64,000 bases of DNA. Origin: Amycolatopsis sp. MtRt-6. GTDB lineage: Bacteria; Actinomycetota; Actinomycetes; Mycobacteriales; Pseudonocardiaceae. Position numbers and translations under genes: made by a program. Positions 24,533 through 33,281 of the stretch are shown in pieces (position 1 is the first letter of the stretch; each line of letters opens with the position of its first letter). The notes beneath the pieces are model-generated. The model was not told the origin of the DNA. It saw nothing but the letters and a program-made list of their open reading frames with translations, and did not search any database. The DNA lies in contig NZ_JADWPD010000021.1 in assembly GCF_017308975.1 (NCBI RefSeq), positions 124,001-188,000 on the forward strand, written 5' to 3'.

Positions 24533-25495
24533 GTGCTCGCCGTAGTTCCGCCCCCAGTCACCGTCCGGGTCCCGGCCAAGGTCAACCTGCACCTTTCGGT
24601 CGACGACCTGCGCGAAGACGGTTACCACGAGCTGGTCACCGTGTTCCAGGCGCTGTCGCTGACCGACGAGGTGACCGTCGCGGTCACCGAAGAGCCCGGC
24701 ATCGAGGTCTACGGCGAGGGGGAGGGCTCGGTCCCGACCGGCCCCGAAAACCTGGCCTGGCGGGCCGTCGAGGCGCTGGCTTCGCACGTCGGGCGCACCG
24801 AAGAGCCGAAGGTCCGGGTGGTGCTGCGCAAGGGCATCCCGGTGGCCGGCGGGATGGCGGGCGGCAGTGCCGACGCGGCGGCGACGCTGGTCGGCTTGGC
24901 GAGCCTCTGGAACCTCGACGTCACCCGCGACGAGCTGGCCGAGATCGCGGCCGGCCTGGGCAGCGACGTCCCGTTCGCGCTCTACGGCGGCACCGCGCTG
25001 GGCACCGGCCGCGGCGAGCAGCTCGTCCCGGTGCTGTCGCGGCACACGTTCCACTGGGTGCTGGCTTTTGCCGCCGAAGGGCTGTCGACGCCGAAGGTGT
25101 TCGGCGAGCTGGATCGCCTGCGCGCGGCGGGCAACCCGCCCCGGATCGGCTCGCACACGCCGGTCGTCGAGGCGCTGGCCTCCGGCGACCCGCGTCAGCT
25201 GGCCCTGCTGCTGGGCAACGACCTCCAGGCGGCGGCGGTGTCGCTGCGCCCCGACCTGCGCCGCACGCTCCGGGCGGGCGTCAACGCGGGCGCGCTCGCC
25301 GGCACGGTGTCCGGCTCCGGCCCGACGTGCGCCTTCCTCTGCGAAGACGCGCAGTCGGCGGTGGAGGTCGCGGCCGAGCTGTCGGGCGCCGGGGTGTGCC
25401 GGACGGTCCGCGTGGCCCACGGCCCGGTCCCTGGCGCCCGCGTGGTCGGCGGCGACGACGCGCCACGCCCGGCACCACCGCGGGTGCACGCGTGA
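24533..25495 (+). CDS. ispE: 4-diphosphocytidyl-2-C-methyl-D-erythritol kinase
   Basis: IspE phosphorylates CDP-methylerythritol in the MEP pathway to isoprenoid precursors. The 320-residue GHMP kinase has the substrate-side motif VPAKVNLHLSV, the ATP loop PVAGGMAGGSADAA near residue 104, and the C-terminal GSGPT. The tail of about 20 residues is Pro/Arg-rich. ASCH protein and ABC-F genes follow with 4-bp overlap or gap, so this is the first gene of an operon. Confidence 0.95.
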   Translation: MLAVVPPPVTVRVPAKVNLHLSVDDLREDGYHELVTVFQALSLTDEVTVAVTEEPGIEVYGEGEGSVPTGPENLAWRAVEALASHVGRTEEPKVRVVLRKGIPVAGGMAGGSADAAATLVGLASLWNLDVTRDELAEIAAGLGSDVPFALYGGTALGTGRGEQLVPVLSRHTFHWVLAFAAEGLSTPKVFGELDRLRAAGNPPRIGSHTPVVEALASGDPRQLALLLGNDLQAAAVSLRPDLRRTLRAGVNAGALAGTVSGSGPTCAFLCEDAQSAVEVAAELSGAGVCRTVRVAHGPVPGARVVGGDDAPRPAPPRVHA

Positions 25496-25899
25496 AGCAC
25501 GCCGAGTTCGCGTTCCCCGGCCCGCTGCGCGACAAGCTGGTCGCGGCGATCCTGCGCGGGGAGAAGACGTCGACCACCGGCCTGGTCGCCGAATACGAGA
25601 AGTACGGCGAAGAACTGCCCGTCGTCGGCGAGCGCGAGCTGATGATCGACTCGGCGGGCGAAGGGGTCGCGGTCCTCGAAACCACCGAGGTGCGCGTCCT
25701 GCCACTGTCCGAAGTAGACCTCCAGCACGCGCTCGACGAAGGTGAGGGCTTCACGAGCGTCGCCGAGTGGCGGGCAGACCACACGGCTTACTGGCAGAGC
25801 GCGGAAATGCGCGCCGCCATGGAGGATCCGGAGTTCACCGTGGACGACACGACGCTGGTCGTGGCGACCCGGTTCACTATCGTGGAAAGGATCGGCTGA
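25492..25899 (+). CDS. ASCH-domain protein
   Basis: This 135-residue protein fits the ASCH domain, a small beta-barrel related to PUA and thought to bind RNA: GEKTSTTGL, PVVGERELMIDS and the C-terminal TLVVATRFTIVE are in family order. It starts with a GTG overlapping the ispE stop (GTGA), so it is translationally coupled. Its biochemical role is unproven; RNA binding in translation would fit the neighbouring ABC-F gene. Confidence 0.85.
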   Translation: MKHAEFAFPGPLRDKLVAAILRGEKTSTTGLVAEYEKYGEELPVVGERELMIDSAGEGVAVLETTEVRVLPLSEVDLQHALDEGEGFTSVAEWRADHTAYWQSAEMRAAMEDPEFTVDDTTLVVATRFTIVERIG

Positions 25900-25903
25900 G
25901 CGG

Positions 25904-27667
25904 ATGGCCAACCTGGTCAACCTGGAGGCGGTGAGCAAGTCCTACGGGGTGAAGCCGCTGCTGGAGGGCGTGTCGCTGGGTGTCGCGGCCGGGCAGCGCA
26001 TCGGCGTCGTCGGCCTCAACGGTGGCGGCAAGACCACCCTGCTGGAAGTCCTTTCCGGACTGTCCGAACCGGACACCGGGCGGGTGAGCCACGTGCGCGA
26101 CCTGCGGATGGCCGTGGTCACCCAGCGTACGGAGCTCCCGGACGGCAGCACGGTCGGCGACGTCGTGCTCGAACGCTACGGCGCCGAGCACGAGTGGGCC
26201 GCCGACGCCCGCGTCCGATCTATTGTGGACGGGCTGGGCATCACGGCGATCGGGCTGGACACGCCGACGGCGAACCTGTCCGGCGGCGAGCGGCGCCGGG
26301 TCTCGCTGGCCGCCGCGCTGACCGGCGAGCTCGACCTGATCGTGCTCGACGAGCCGACCAACCACCTGGACGTCGAAGGTGTCCGCTGGCTGGCCGACCA
26401 CCTGCTGGCGCGGAAGGTCGCCGTCGTGGTCGTCACCCACGACCGGTGGTTCCTCGACACGGTCGCGACGCTGACGTGGGAGGTCGCGAACGGCCGCGTC
26501 GAGCAGTACGAAGGTGGCTACGCCGACTGGATCTTCGCGCGTGCTGAGCGCGCGCGGCTGGCCGCGACGGCCGAGGAGAAGCGGCAGAACCTGGCCCGCA
26601 AGGAGCTGGCGTGGCTGCGCCGCGGCCCGCAGGCGCGCTCGTCGAAGCCGCGCTACCGGGTGGAAGCGGCGGAAGCGCTGATCGCCGACGTCCCGCCGCC
26701 GCGCGACTCCGTCGAGCTGCAGGCGTTCGCCAAGCGCCGGCTCGGCAAGACCGTGCTGGAGCTGGAAGACACGACGTACCAGGTCGGCGAGCGGAAGCTG
26801 CTCGACCACGTCACGTGGCGGATCGGCCCGGGCGACCGGATCGGCCTGGTCGGCGTCAACGGCTCGGGCAAGACGTCGCTGCTGAAGCTGCTCGGCGGCG
26901 ACGTCGAGGGTTCGACCGGCCGCCGGATCGAAGGCAAGACGGTCGCGCTCGCGCACCTGCGCCAGGAGCTCGACGACCTGCCCGGCGACCTGCGCGTGCT
27001 GCAGGCGATCGAGCAGGTGGCCGGGCGCGTGGTGTTCGGCAAGCAGGAGATGACGGCGTCGCAGCTGGGCGAGAAGCTCGGCTTCCCGGCGGCCCGCCAG
27101 TGGACCCCGGTCGCGGACCTGTCGGGCGGCGAGCGGCGCCGGCTGCAGCTGTGCCGGCTGCTGATGGCCGAGCCGAACGTGCTGCTGCTCGACGAGCCGA
27201 CGAACGACCTGGACATCGACACGCTGCAGCAGCTGGAGGACCTCCTCGACGGCTGGCCGGGCACGATGGTGGTGGTGTCCCACGACCGCTACCTGGTGGA
27301 GCGCGTGTGCGACACGATCGTCGCACTCTTCGGCGACGGCCGGATCACCCACCTCCCGGGCGGCATCGAGGAGTACCTGAACCGCCGCGCGGCAGCGCAG
27401 CCGGCTTCGGCCGCGGCGCCCTCGGTGGAGAAGGTCGAGGCGAAGAAGTCGGCGGCCGACCTGCGCGCGGCGCAGAAGGAGCTCGGCCGGCTGGAGCGCA
27501 AGCTCGACCAGCTGCACGCGAAGGAGGAGAAGCTCCACGCGTCGCTGCTGGAAGCCGCGACGGACCCGGCGAAGCTGATGGAGCTGAACGCGGAGCTGAA
27601 GGGCGTCCAGGGGGAGATCGAGGATGTCGAGGGCCGCTGGCTGGAGACCTCCGAGCTGCTGGAATGA
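25904..27667 (+). CDS. ABC-F type ATPase
   Basis: This 587-residue protein has two ATPase domains and no membrane part, so it is an ABC-F factor acting on the ribosome. The Walker A motifs are GLNGGGKTT near residue 38 and GVNGSGKTS near 317, with two LSGGERRR signatures and two DEPTN Walker B segments. A basic linker (LARKELAWLRRGPQARSSK) lies between, and a C-terminal coiled coil resembles Uup. It probably works in translation, with antibiotic protection also possible. It starts 4 bp after the ASCH gene. Confidence 0.93.
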   Translation: MANLVNLEAVSKSYGVKPLLEGVSLGVAAGQRIGVVGLNGGGKTTLLEVLSGLSEPDTGRVSHVRDLRMAVVTQRTELPDGSTVGDVVLERYGAEHEWAADARVRSIVDGLGITAIGLDTPTANLSGGERRRVSLAAALTGELDLIVLDEPTNHLDVEGVRWLADHLLARKVAVVVVTHDRWFLDTVATLTWEVANGRVEQYEGGYADWIFARAERARLAATAEEKRQNLARKELAWLRRGPQARSSKPRYRVEAAEALIADVPPPRDSVELQAFAKRRLGKTVLELEDTTYQVGERKLLDHVTWRIGPGDRIGLVGVNGSGKTSLLKLLGGDVEGSTGRRIEGKTVALAHLRQELDDLPGDLRVLQAIEQVAGRVVFGKQEMTASQLGEKLGFPAARQWTPVADLSGGERRRLQLCRLLMAEPNVLLLDEPTNDLDIDTLQQLEDLLDGWPGTMVVVSHDRYLVERVCDTIVALFGDGRITHLPGGIEEYLNRRAAAQPASAAAPSVEKVEAKKSAADLRAAQKELGRLERKLDQLHAKEEKLHASLLEAATDPAKLMELNAELKGVQGEIEDVEGRWLETSELLE

Positions 27668-27843
27668 GCGGGCCCAGCGGCCGCTTCGGCCGCGGTTCGG
27701 AGATCGCCGCGGGGAACGTCGAAGGCCCGCTTCGCACCGTCTTCACCGGTTACGAGCACATCCACCAGGTCATCGACGAGAACCGGCACCCCGGACTCGT
27801 CCGGCCGCGCGGCGCTGTTTCCGCTTTGGTCGGCGGACGTTGA
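27664..27843 (+). CDS. 59-residue conserved-looking small protein
   Basis: The ATG overlaps the ABC-F stop (ATGA), so it is translationally coupled. The 59-residue product begins MSGPSGRFGRGSEI and holds a probable helix around GYEHIHQVIDENRHPG. Third codon positions are GC-rich as in real genes here. No function is recognised. An accessory role to the ABC-F protein is suggested only by position. Confidence 0.55.
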   Translation: MSGPSGRFGRGSEIAAGNVEGPLRTVFTGYEHIHQVIDENRHPGLVRPRGAVSALVGGR

Positions 27844-27867
27844 GACCGAGACAGTAGTGTTCCCGCT

Positions 27868-29556
27868 ATGAGCAGGTTCGTGGACACGCTCGTCGCCACC
27901 GCGACGGAGCGCGGGCAGCAGCGTGGCATGGTCACCGGGGAGCCGAAGGAGCCGGTCCGGCGGACCTGGGCCGAGGTGCACGCCGAGGCGCGGCGGATTG
28001 CCGGGGGCCTGGTGGCCGGGGGGTTCGAGCGCGGGGGTGCGGTGGCGGTGCTGGCCGCCGCGCCGGTGCTGATCGCGCCGACCGTGCAGGCCGTCTGGCT
28101 GGCCGGTGGCAGCGTCACCATGCTGCACCAGCCGACCCCGCGCACCGATCTCGCCGAGTGGGCCGAGGACACCATGCGGGTGCTCGGGATGATCGGCTCC
28201 GACCTCGTGCTGCTGGGTGAACCCTTCGACCAGCTCGCGCCCGTCCTGAGCGAGAAGGGCATCGGGTTCAAGCTCATCACGGAGCTGGCCGAGGCCGAGC
28301 CACTCGCCGACGTCGTCACCACGGACGAGGGCGACACCGCGCTGCTGCAGCTCACCAGCGGGTCGACCGCCGACCCCAAGGCCGTGCGGATCACCTACGG
28401 AAACCTGTACTCCAACGTCAAGGCCATGGTCGACCGCGCGGAGTTCGACTTCGACGTCGACGTGATGGTGTCCTGGCTGCCGACGTTCCACGACATGGGG
28501 ATGGTCGGCTTCCTGACCGTGCCGATGACCTTCGGCGTCGAGCTGGTCAAGATCACGCCGGTCGAGTTCCTCTCCGGGCCGTTGATCTGGCCGGAGCTGA
28601 TCACGAAGTACCACGGCACGACGACGGCGGCGCCGAACTTCGCGTACGCCATCGTCGGGCGCCGGATGGCCCGCGTCGACGACGACGCCGCCTACGACCT
28701 CTCGAAGCTGCGCATCGCGCTGAACGGCGCCGAGCCCATCGACGAGACCGCCGTCCAGACCTTTGTGGACGCCGGGGCCCGGTTCAAGATGCCCGCCGAG
28801 TGCGTTTTCCCGGCCTACGGCATGGCCGAGGCGACGCTCGCGGTGTCGTTCGCGCCGCTGTTCACCGGCCTCACCCTCGACGTCGTCGAAGCCGAAGCGC
28901 TGGAGGCGGACAACCGTGCGGTGCCGGTCCCCGAGGGCGACCCGCGGCGCGGCACCGAAAGCGTGCGGTCGTTCGCGGTGCTCGGGCCGCCCCTCGACGG
29001 GCTCGAGGCGGAGATCGTCGACGACGCCGGTGCGCCGCTGGGCGAGCGTCAGGTCGGCGAGATCCGGCTGCGCGGCGAGGCCGTGACACCCGGCTACCTG
29101 ACCATGGACGGCCCGCTCGCGACGCAGGACGAGGCCGGGTGGCTGAACACCGGCGACCTCGGGTACCTGGTCGACGGCCAGATCGTCATCTGCGGCCGCC
29201 GCAAGGACGTCATCATCATGGGCGGCCGCAACCTGTACCCGACGGACATCGAGCGCGCGGCGACCTCGGTCGAGGGCGTGCGCGCGGGCAACGCGGTGGC
29301 CGTCCGGCTGGACGCGGGCAGCCGGCGCGAGCGGTTCGCGGTGGTCGTGGAGTCGAAGCTGGCGGGCGACGCCGAGGCCGAGAAGAACCTGATGAAGCAG
29401 GTGTCGGCCCGGGTCCGCGACGCGGTGGACATGCGGCCGTACGCGGTGGTCGTGCTCCCGGCGGGGAGCCTGCCGAAGACGCCGTCGGGCAAGGTCAAGC
29501 GCGCGGCCACAGCGAGCCAGTTCGCCGACAGGATCAGGAAGAACGCCGACGCCTGA
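27868..29556 (+). CDS. Fatty acyl-AMP/CoA ligase (Pks16-like)
   Basis: This 562-residue ANL-family ligase activates a fatty acid as its adenylate. The motif LTSGSTADPKAV is near residue 160, the aromatic-rich WLPTFHDMGMVG is typical of fatty acyl-AMP ligases, and the C-terminal PKTPSGKVKR holds the catalytic lysine. The position downstream of ispE corresponds to Rv1013 (pks16) in M. tuberculosis. Whether CoA or a carrier protein is the acceptor is not clear. A TAGTGT box lies seven bases before the ATG, indicating its own near-leaderless promoter. Confidence 0.88.
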   Translation: MSRFVDTLVATATERGQQRGMVTGEPKEPVRRTWAEVHAEARRIAGGLVAGGFERGGAVAVLAAAPVLIAPTVQAVWLAGGSVTMLHQPTPRTDLAEWAEDTMRVLGMIGSDLVLLGEPFDQLAPVLSEKGIGFKLITELAEAEPLADVVTTDEGDTALLQLTSGSTADPKAVRITYGNLYSNVKAMVDRAEFDFDVDVMVSWLPTFHDMGMVGFLTVPMTFGVELVKITPVEFLSGPLIWPELITKYHGTTTAAPNFAYAIVGRRMARVDDDAAYDLSKLRIALNGAEPIDETAVQTFVDAGARFKMPAECVFPAYGMAEATLAVSFAPLFTGLTLDVVEAEALEADNRAVPVPEGDPRRGTESVRSFAVLGPPLDGLEAEIVDDAGAPLGERQVGEIRLRGEAVTPGYLTMDGPLATQDEAGWLNTGDLGYLVDGQIVICGRRKDVIIMGGRNLYPTDIERAATSVEGVRAGNAVAVRLDAGSRRERFAVVVESKLAGDAEAEKNLMKQVSARVRDAVDMRPYAVVVLPAGSLPKTPSGKVKRAATASQFADRIRKNADA

Positions 29557-29561
29557 CCAAT

Positions 29562-29646
29562 GCGCCCCAATGTGGCCTTCGGTGCGTTGAACGCACCGAA
29601 GGCCACATTGGGTGCGTTGAACGCAACCAAGGCCACATTGGGGCGC
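29562..29646. repeat. AATGTGGCC palindromic repeat, copy 3
   Basis: This copy has the same architecture as copy 2: outer arms GCGCCCCAATGTGGCCTT and AAGGCCACATTGGGGCGC, an inner GGTGCGTT/AACGCACC hairpin, and a third core. It begins five bases after the acyl ligase stop and lies 12 bp from the convergent DivIVA-motif gene, so it may terminate both. Confidence 0.92.
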
Positions 29647-29658
29647 TTGAGGCGAGGG

Positions 29659-30015
29659 TCAGCGCTGCTGGACGCGGACCGCGCGCAGGGTCGGCGGGGC
29701 GGCCCGCTCGGCGGTGGCTTCCGAAGAACTGCGGGCACCCGGGAGGTCGGGGGCCTGGCCGGTGCGGGCGGCGAGCTGGTCCTCCACCGCGTCGAGGAAC
29801 TCGTCGACCTCGCGCTCGTCGTAGCCGCGCTTGCCGATCAGCGGCTTCGCGAACATCACGTGGTGCACTTCCGCGGCGGTCAGGTCGTCCTCGTCGGCGA
29901 GCGTCTTGGCGATCCGCCGGACGAACGCGTCGACCTCGTGCTTCGCGTAACCGCGGCGGCCGATCGGGGCGTTACCGAAGGTGACCTCGGCGAGGTCTTC
30001 GGCGGTGAACGACAT
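29659..30015 (-). CDS. Small protein with two DivIVA motifs (A)
   Basis: This 118-residue protein holds two copies of the DivIVA N-terminal motif: FGNAPIGRRGYAKHEVDAF and FAKPLIGKRGYDEREVDEF. In DivIVA/Wag31 this segment binds curved membrane and recruits cell-pole proteins. The coiled coil of full DivIVA is missing. The C-terminal 35 residues are low-complexity. A paralogue of the same build lies just upstream on the same strand. A role in polar growth or division is likely but not shown. Confidence 0.82.
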   Translation of the reverse strand: MSFTAEDLAEVTFGNAPIGRRGYAKHEVDAFVRRIAKTLADEDDLTAAEVHHVMFAKPLIGKRGYDEREVDEFLDAVEDQLAARTGQAPDLPGARSSSEATAERAAPPTLRAVRVQQR

Positions 30016-30104
30016 GGAACTCTCCGATTCCGGGGTTGGGCGGGTGCGAACTCCCGTACACCGTCCTAACCCGTTGACGGGCTCCCCCGGAAGAGGCCGC
30101 CCCC

Positions 30105-30150
30105 AAGCTCACCCCGACGGGCAGCCGCGCGCCCGCCTTCGGGTGAGCTT
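30105..30150. terminator. Inverted repeat between the two DivIVA-motif genes
   Basis: AAGCTCACCC and GGGTGAGCTT (10-bp perfect arms, 26-base spacer with an inner GGGC/GCCC stem) lie 38 bp after the stop of the upstream paralogue on the minus strand. It can form a strong hairpin and probably terminates that transcript, leaving the second gene with its own promoter. Confidence 0.55.
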
Positions 30151-30188
30151 GCGCTACCCAGCGCTGTGTGGCCGGGTTCACACGCCCG

Positions 30189-30509
30189 TCAACTGCGCCC
30201 GAACCACTTCCGGGTGCCCTGCGGCCGCTCCGGCTCCTCGACGACGACCGGCTTCGGGTTGCGCAGTTCCACCAAAGCCGCCTCGGCTTCGTCGAGGAAC
30301 AGGTCGACCTGAGCCTGGTCGTAGCTGCGCATGCCGACCGGCATGATCGTGAACTCGACGTAGTGGATGTCGTCGGGAGTGAGGATGTTCCGCCCGGCCA
30401 GCGCCTCGGCGATGAGGTCGAGGAACGCGTCCACTTCGTCCTCGTTGTAGCCGCGGCGGCCGAACCGGGGTTTGCCGAAAGCGATCGCCCGGACGTCGTC
30501 GGGGGTCAT
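30189..30509 (-). CDS. Small protein with two DivIVA motifs (B)
   Basis: This 106-residue paralogue of the gene at 29659 has a first DivIVA motif FGKPRFGRRGYNEDEVDAF and a weaker second one, VGMRSYDQAQVDLFLDEAE. It ends in a Pro/Glu-rich then basic tail (RKWFGRS). It starts 21 bp after the pth stop on the same strand, so it may be expressed with pth. It is probably a membrane- or pole-associated adaptor. Confidence 0.82.
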   Translation of the reverse strand: MTPDDVRAIAFGKPRFGRRGYNEDEVDAFLDLIAEALAGRNILTPDDIHYVEFTIMPVGMRSYDQAQVDLFLDEAEAALVELRNPKPVVVEEPERPQGTRKWFGRS

Positions 30510-30530
30510 GGCTTCACCTTGCCACCCATG

Positions 30531-31124
30531 TCAGCCCGCGTGGAAGGCGTTCTGCGCGGCCGCGAGGCCGGTGCCGATCAGCGCTTCGGTCGCGTCCGCG
30601 CACCGGTCCACCTCCAGCGGGAGTTCCTTGCGCTCGACCGTCGAAAAGTCCTTCAGCACGAAGTCCGCCGGGTCCTGGCGGCCGGGCGGGCGGCCGATGC
30701 CGAACCGCACCCGGTAGTAGTCGCGGGTCCCCAGAGATTTCGTGATCGAGCGGAGTCCGTTGTGCCCGTTGTCGCCGCCACCCAGCTTCAGCTTCAACGC
30801 GCCGAAATCGACGTCGAGCTCGTCGTGCACCACGACGATGCCGGACGGCTCGACCTTGTAGAACCGCGCCGCCCCGACCACCGGCCCGCCGGAGAGGTTC
30901 ATGTACGAACGCGGCTTCACCAGCACGACGCGGCGGCCGGCCAGCCGGCCTTCGAGCACCTCGCCGCCGGTCTTGTGCGTCTTGAACTTGCCGCCGATCC
31001 GGGCGGCCAGCTCGTCCAGCACCATGAACCCGACGTTGTGCCGGTTTCCGGCGTACTGGGGTCCGGGATTGCCGAGGCCGGCGAGCAGAACTAGCTCGCC
31101 GGCCCCGGGCACATCTTCGGTCAT
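30531..31124 (-). CDS. pth: Peptidyl-tRNA hydrolase
   Basis: Pth recycles peptidyl-tRNA that drops off the ribosome. The 197-residue protein has GLGNPGPQYAGNRHNVGF with the catalytic His, then RSYMNLSG and DELDVDFG, and is of normal length. A TAGCAT box (minus strand, 31131-31136) lies six bases before the ATG inside the end of rplY, so a leaderless transcript can start there besides readthrough from rplY. Confidence 0.96.
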   Translation of the reverse strand: MTEDVPGAGELVLLAGLGNPGPQYAGNRHNVGFMVLDELAARIGGKFKTHKTGGEVLEGRLAGRRVVLVKPRSYMNLSGGPVVGAARFYKVEPSGIVVVHDELDVDFGALKLKLGGGDNGHNGLRSITKSLGTRDYYRVRFGIGRPPGRQDPADFVLKDFSTVERKELPLEVDRCADATEALIGTGLAAAQNAFHAG

Positions 31125-31133
31125 GCGGTGATG

Positions 31134-31733
31134 CTATTCGGCCGAGTCGGCAGACTCTTCGCCACCTTCGGCGTCGTCGCCGGACTCTTCACGCTGCGGC
31201 TCGTTGACGGCCACGACGAGGGACTCGGGGTCGGTGACCAGGGTGGCGCCCTGCGGCAGCTGGACCTGGCCGGCCAGGATCTGGGTGCCGACCTCGAGGC
31301 CCTCGATCGAGACCTCGACCTGCTCCGGGATGTGCAGCGCCTCGACCTCGACCTGCAGGGTGTCGACGTCCTGGTTGACCAGGCCGCCCGGGCCGGGGGT
31401 GCCGGTCACGACGACGGGGACGTCGACGGTGACCTTCTCGCCGCGCTTGACGACCAGCAGGTCGACGTGCTCGATGTAGTTCTTCAGCGGGTGCACCACG
31501 ATGGTCTTGGTCAGGGCCAGCTCGCTGGCGCCCTCCAGGTCCAGGGTGATGACGGCGTTCGAGCCGTTCTCACGCACCACGCGGGCGAACTCGATCGCCG
31601 GCAGCGCGAAGTGCCGCGGGTCCGACCCGTGGCCGTAGAGGACGGCGGGGATCTTGCCGGCGCGACGCGTGCGGCGCGCGGCGCCCTTGCCGAACTCGGT
31701 GCGCGGCTCGACGGACAGACGTACCTCGGACAC
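31134..31733 (-). CDS. rplY: Ribosomal protein bL25 (CTC type)
   Basis: This 199-residue long form of bL25 binds 5S rRNA in the 50S subunit. It has an N-terminal 5S-binding domain (GAARRTRRAGKIPAVLYG), then the TL5/CTC beta domain and an acidic tail rich in Glu and Ser. I use the GTG at 31733 (VSEVRLSV) because GAAGGAG lies at proper spacing. The ATG at 31751 would overlap that site. It is followed by pth, as in M. tuberculosis. Confidence 0.94.
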   Translation of the reverse strand: MSEVRLSVEPRTEFGKGAARRTRRAGKIPAVLYGHGSDPRHFALPAIEFARVVRENGSNAVITLDLEGASELALTKTIVVHPLKNYIEHVDLLVVKRGEKVTVDVPVVVTGTPGPGGLVNQDVDTLQVEVEALHIPEQVEVSIEGLEVGTQILAGQVQLPQGATLVTDPESLVVAVNEPQREESGDDAEGGEESADSAE

Positions 31734-32066
31734 GGTGTTGCACTCCTTCAAATCAAAGACAGCATGCTGCGGCGGGGGAAGCCGATGTGTGTTCTGTTCA
31801 AGGAAGTTCCGGCGGCGAGTTTCCGGGCGTGCACGACGACGGGGGCTACTCGAGCCGCCGCGTCGATCACGCCGGGCACCCCAGAAGGGCCCCGCCTCGC
31901 CGAGACAACCTCAAGAGTGTAAACCAACCTCATCACGGTGGGTTGCGGCGGGTGCCCGGCCCAGGCTAGAACCCTCCTGGAACCCCGGTACGTGACGACA
32001 CAAATCCGGTGGCGGGTCGACGCCGGCCGAGGTGTGCTCGGTAGCGGGAGAGCAGGGGGCGGGAAA
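31734..32066. other. Intergenic region between rplY and a divergent lipoprotein gene
   Basis: No gene is visible in these 333 bases. A minus-strand TACACT box (31916-31921) would give rplY a leader of about 175 bases, long enough for structure-based control, but I see no known element in it. On the plus strand TTGCGG (31943-31948) and TAGAAC (31967-31972), 18 bp apart, are a possible promoter for the lipoprotein gene. Confidence 0.4.
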
Positions 32067-33182
32067 ATGCGCGCTCGGTGGAGCGAGGTGGCGGCGGTGC
32101 TGCTGCTGGGTGGGTTGCTGGCCGGCTGCCAGGTGGCGGTCGGCGGCACCGCCGGTGTCTCCGCGGCCGACCAGGCGGTGGCCGACCGGCGCGCGGAGCA
32201 GCGCGCCGCGGTCGACGCGGCCCTCACCGCGCTGGGCCAGGCGCCCGCGGTGGCGCTGAAGGCCACGGTCAAGGGCGCCGAGCAGCAGTTCCGGATCACC
32301 CGCGGCGGCTACGCCGTCGGCGGGCTGCCGCTGGAAGGCCGGTTCGTCCAGGTGACGGCCGCCGCGAACCAGTTCTACCTGCAGGCCGACGCCGACTACT
32401 GGAAGGCGCACGCCATCGACGAAGGCACGCAGTTCGGCACGAGCTGGGTGCGTTCGCTCGGCACCGAACTGCCCTTCGACCCGGCGGCCCGGTTCGCGCC
32501 GCCGGCGCTCGCCGAAGGGCTGCGCAAGGCGCTGGCCGGTCTCGACCGGATGGGCGAACCGGTCAAGGCGAAGCTGCCGGACGGCACCGAGGTCTACCAG
32601 CTCGGCACCGCGCCGAGCGTCCTGCGCGTCACGACGGCCAAGCCGAACCGGGTGGTCAGCTTCGCCCCGGCGCTGCTCGACCCGCAGAACGGCCCGAAGT
32701 ACGGCGCCGAGTTCGGCGTCGCCGCGCTCACCGGCGACGCGGTCAAGGCGTTCCGCACCGATCTCGACGCCGCGATCGGCGGGCTGGGGCAGCCGTTCGA
32801 GGGGCTGGTGCAGGCGAGCGCCGTCGTCACCAACGACAAGCTCGACTGCAAGGACTTCGTCGGCTCCTGCACCACGACGGTCGACGTCTCCAACAGCGTG
32901 GTCGGCACGCCGGCGTCGGGCGAGAAGAGCGTCGTGCGCATCACCCTCACGGTGGAGGTCAGCGCCGAGTCGCTGGGCGCCCAGACGTGCACGGCCGCCG
33001 GGGACGCGGAGCCGTACAAGACGATCCAGCTGTCGTGCGAGGTGAAGTTCAAGCTGCCCAACCGCACGGCCAGCTACCAGGTGCTGTCGAAGCCGAACGC
33101 GACGGCGGAGGTCCGGGCGGGCCTCGACGTCAACGCCGTCAAGCAGAAGGTGGCCGCGGAGTTCGCGGGTCTCGGCGGCTGA
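32067..33182 (+). CDS. Secreted lipoprotein, function unknown
   Basis: This 371-residue protein has a lipoprotein signal (MRARW, hydrophobic run, LLAGC with Cys near residue 21). The mature part is mostly beta and helix mixture with four Cys (CKDFVGSC and TC...SC), likely two disulfides. It has some resemblance in layout to mycobacterial lipoproteins with LppX-like folds, but I cannot assign a family. I took the ATG at 32067, since the longer frame begins with no signal peptide. Confidence 0.78.
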   Translation: MRARWSEVAAVLLLGGLLAGCQVAVGGTAGVSAADQAVADRRAEQRAAVDAALTALGQAPAVALKATVKGAEQQFRITRGGYAVGGLPLEGRFVQVTAAANQFYLQADADYWKAHAIDEGTQFGTSWVRSLGTELPFDPAARFAPPALAEGLRKALAGLDRMGEPVKAKLPDGTEVYQLGTAPSVLRVTTAKPNRVVSFAPALLDPQNGPKYGAEFGVAALTGDAVKAFRTDLDAAIGGLGQPFEGLVQASAVVTNDKLDCKDFVGSCTTTVDVSNSVVGTPASGEKSVVRITLTVEVSAESLGAQTCTAAGDAEPYKTIQLSCEVKFKLPNRTASYQVLSKPNATAEVRAGLDVNAVKQKVAAEFAGLGG

Positions 33183-33209
33183 CCTGGACACCTACCCCCG
33201 GGTGTGTTG

Positions 33210-33245
33210 CTTCCGTTGAAGTAGGTGATCTTCCGTTCCTAGCAT
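33210..33245 (+). promoter_or_regulatory. Promoter with direct repeats before the NAD(P)-binding protein
   Basis: TTGAAG (33216-33221) and TAGCAT (33240-33245) are 18 bp apart. CTTCCGTT occurs twice (33210-33217 and 33230-33237), 20 bp apart, overlapping the -35 box and the spacer, which suggests a regulator binding as a dimer on one face. A CGGCTG/CAGCCG hairpin follows in the leader. Confidence 0.5.
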
Positions 33246-33281
33246 CGGCTGCGCACAGCCGAGTCCGGACGGGAGAAGAAG

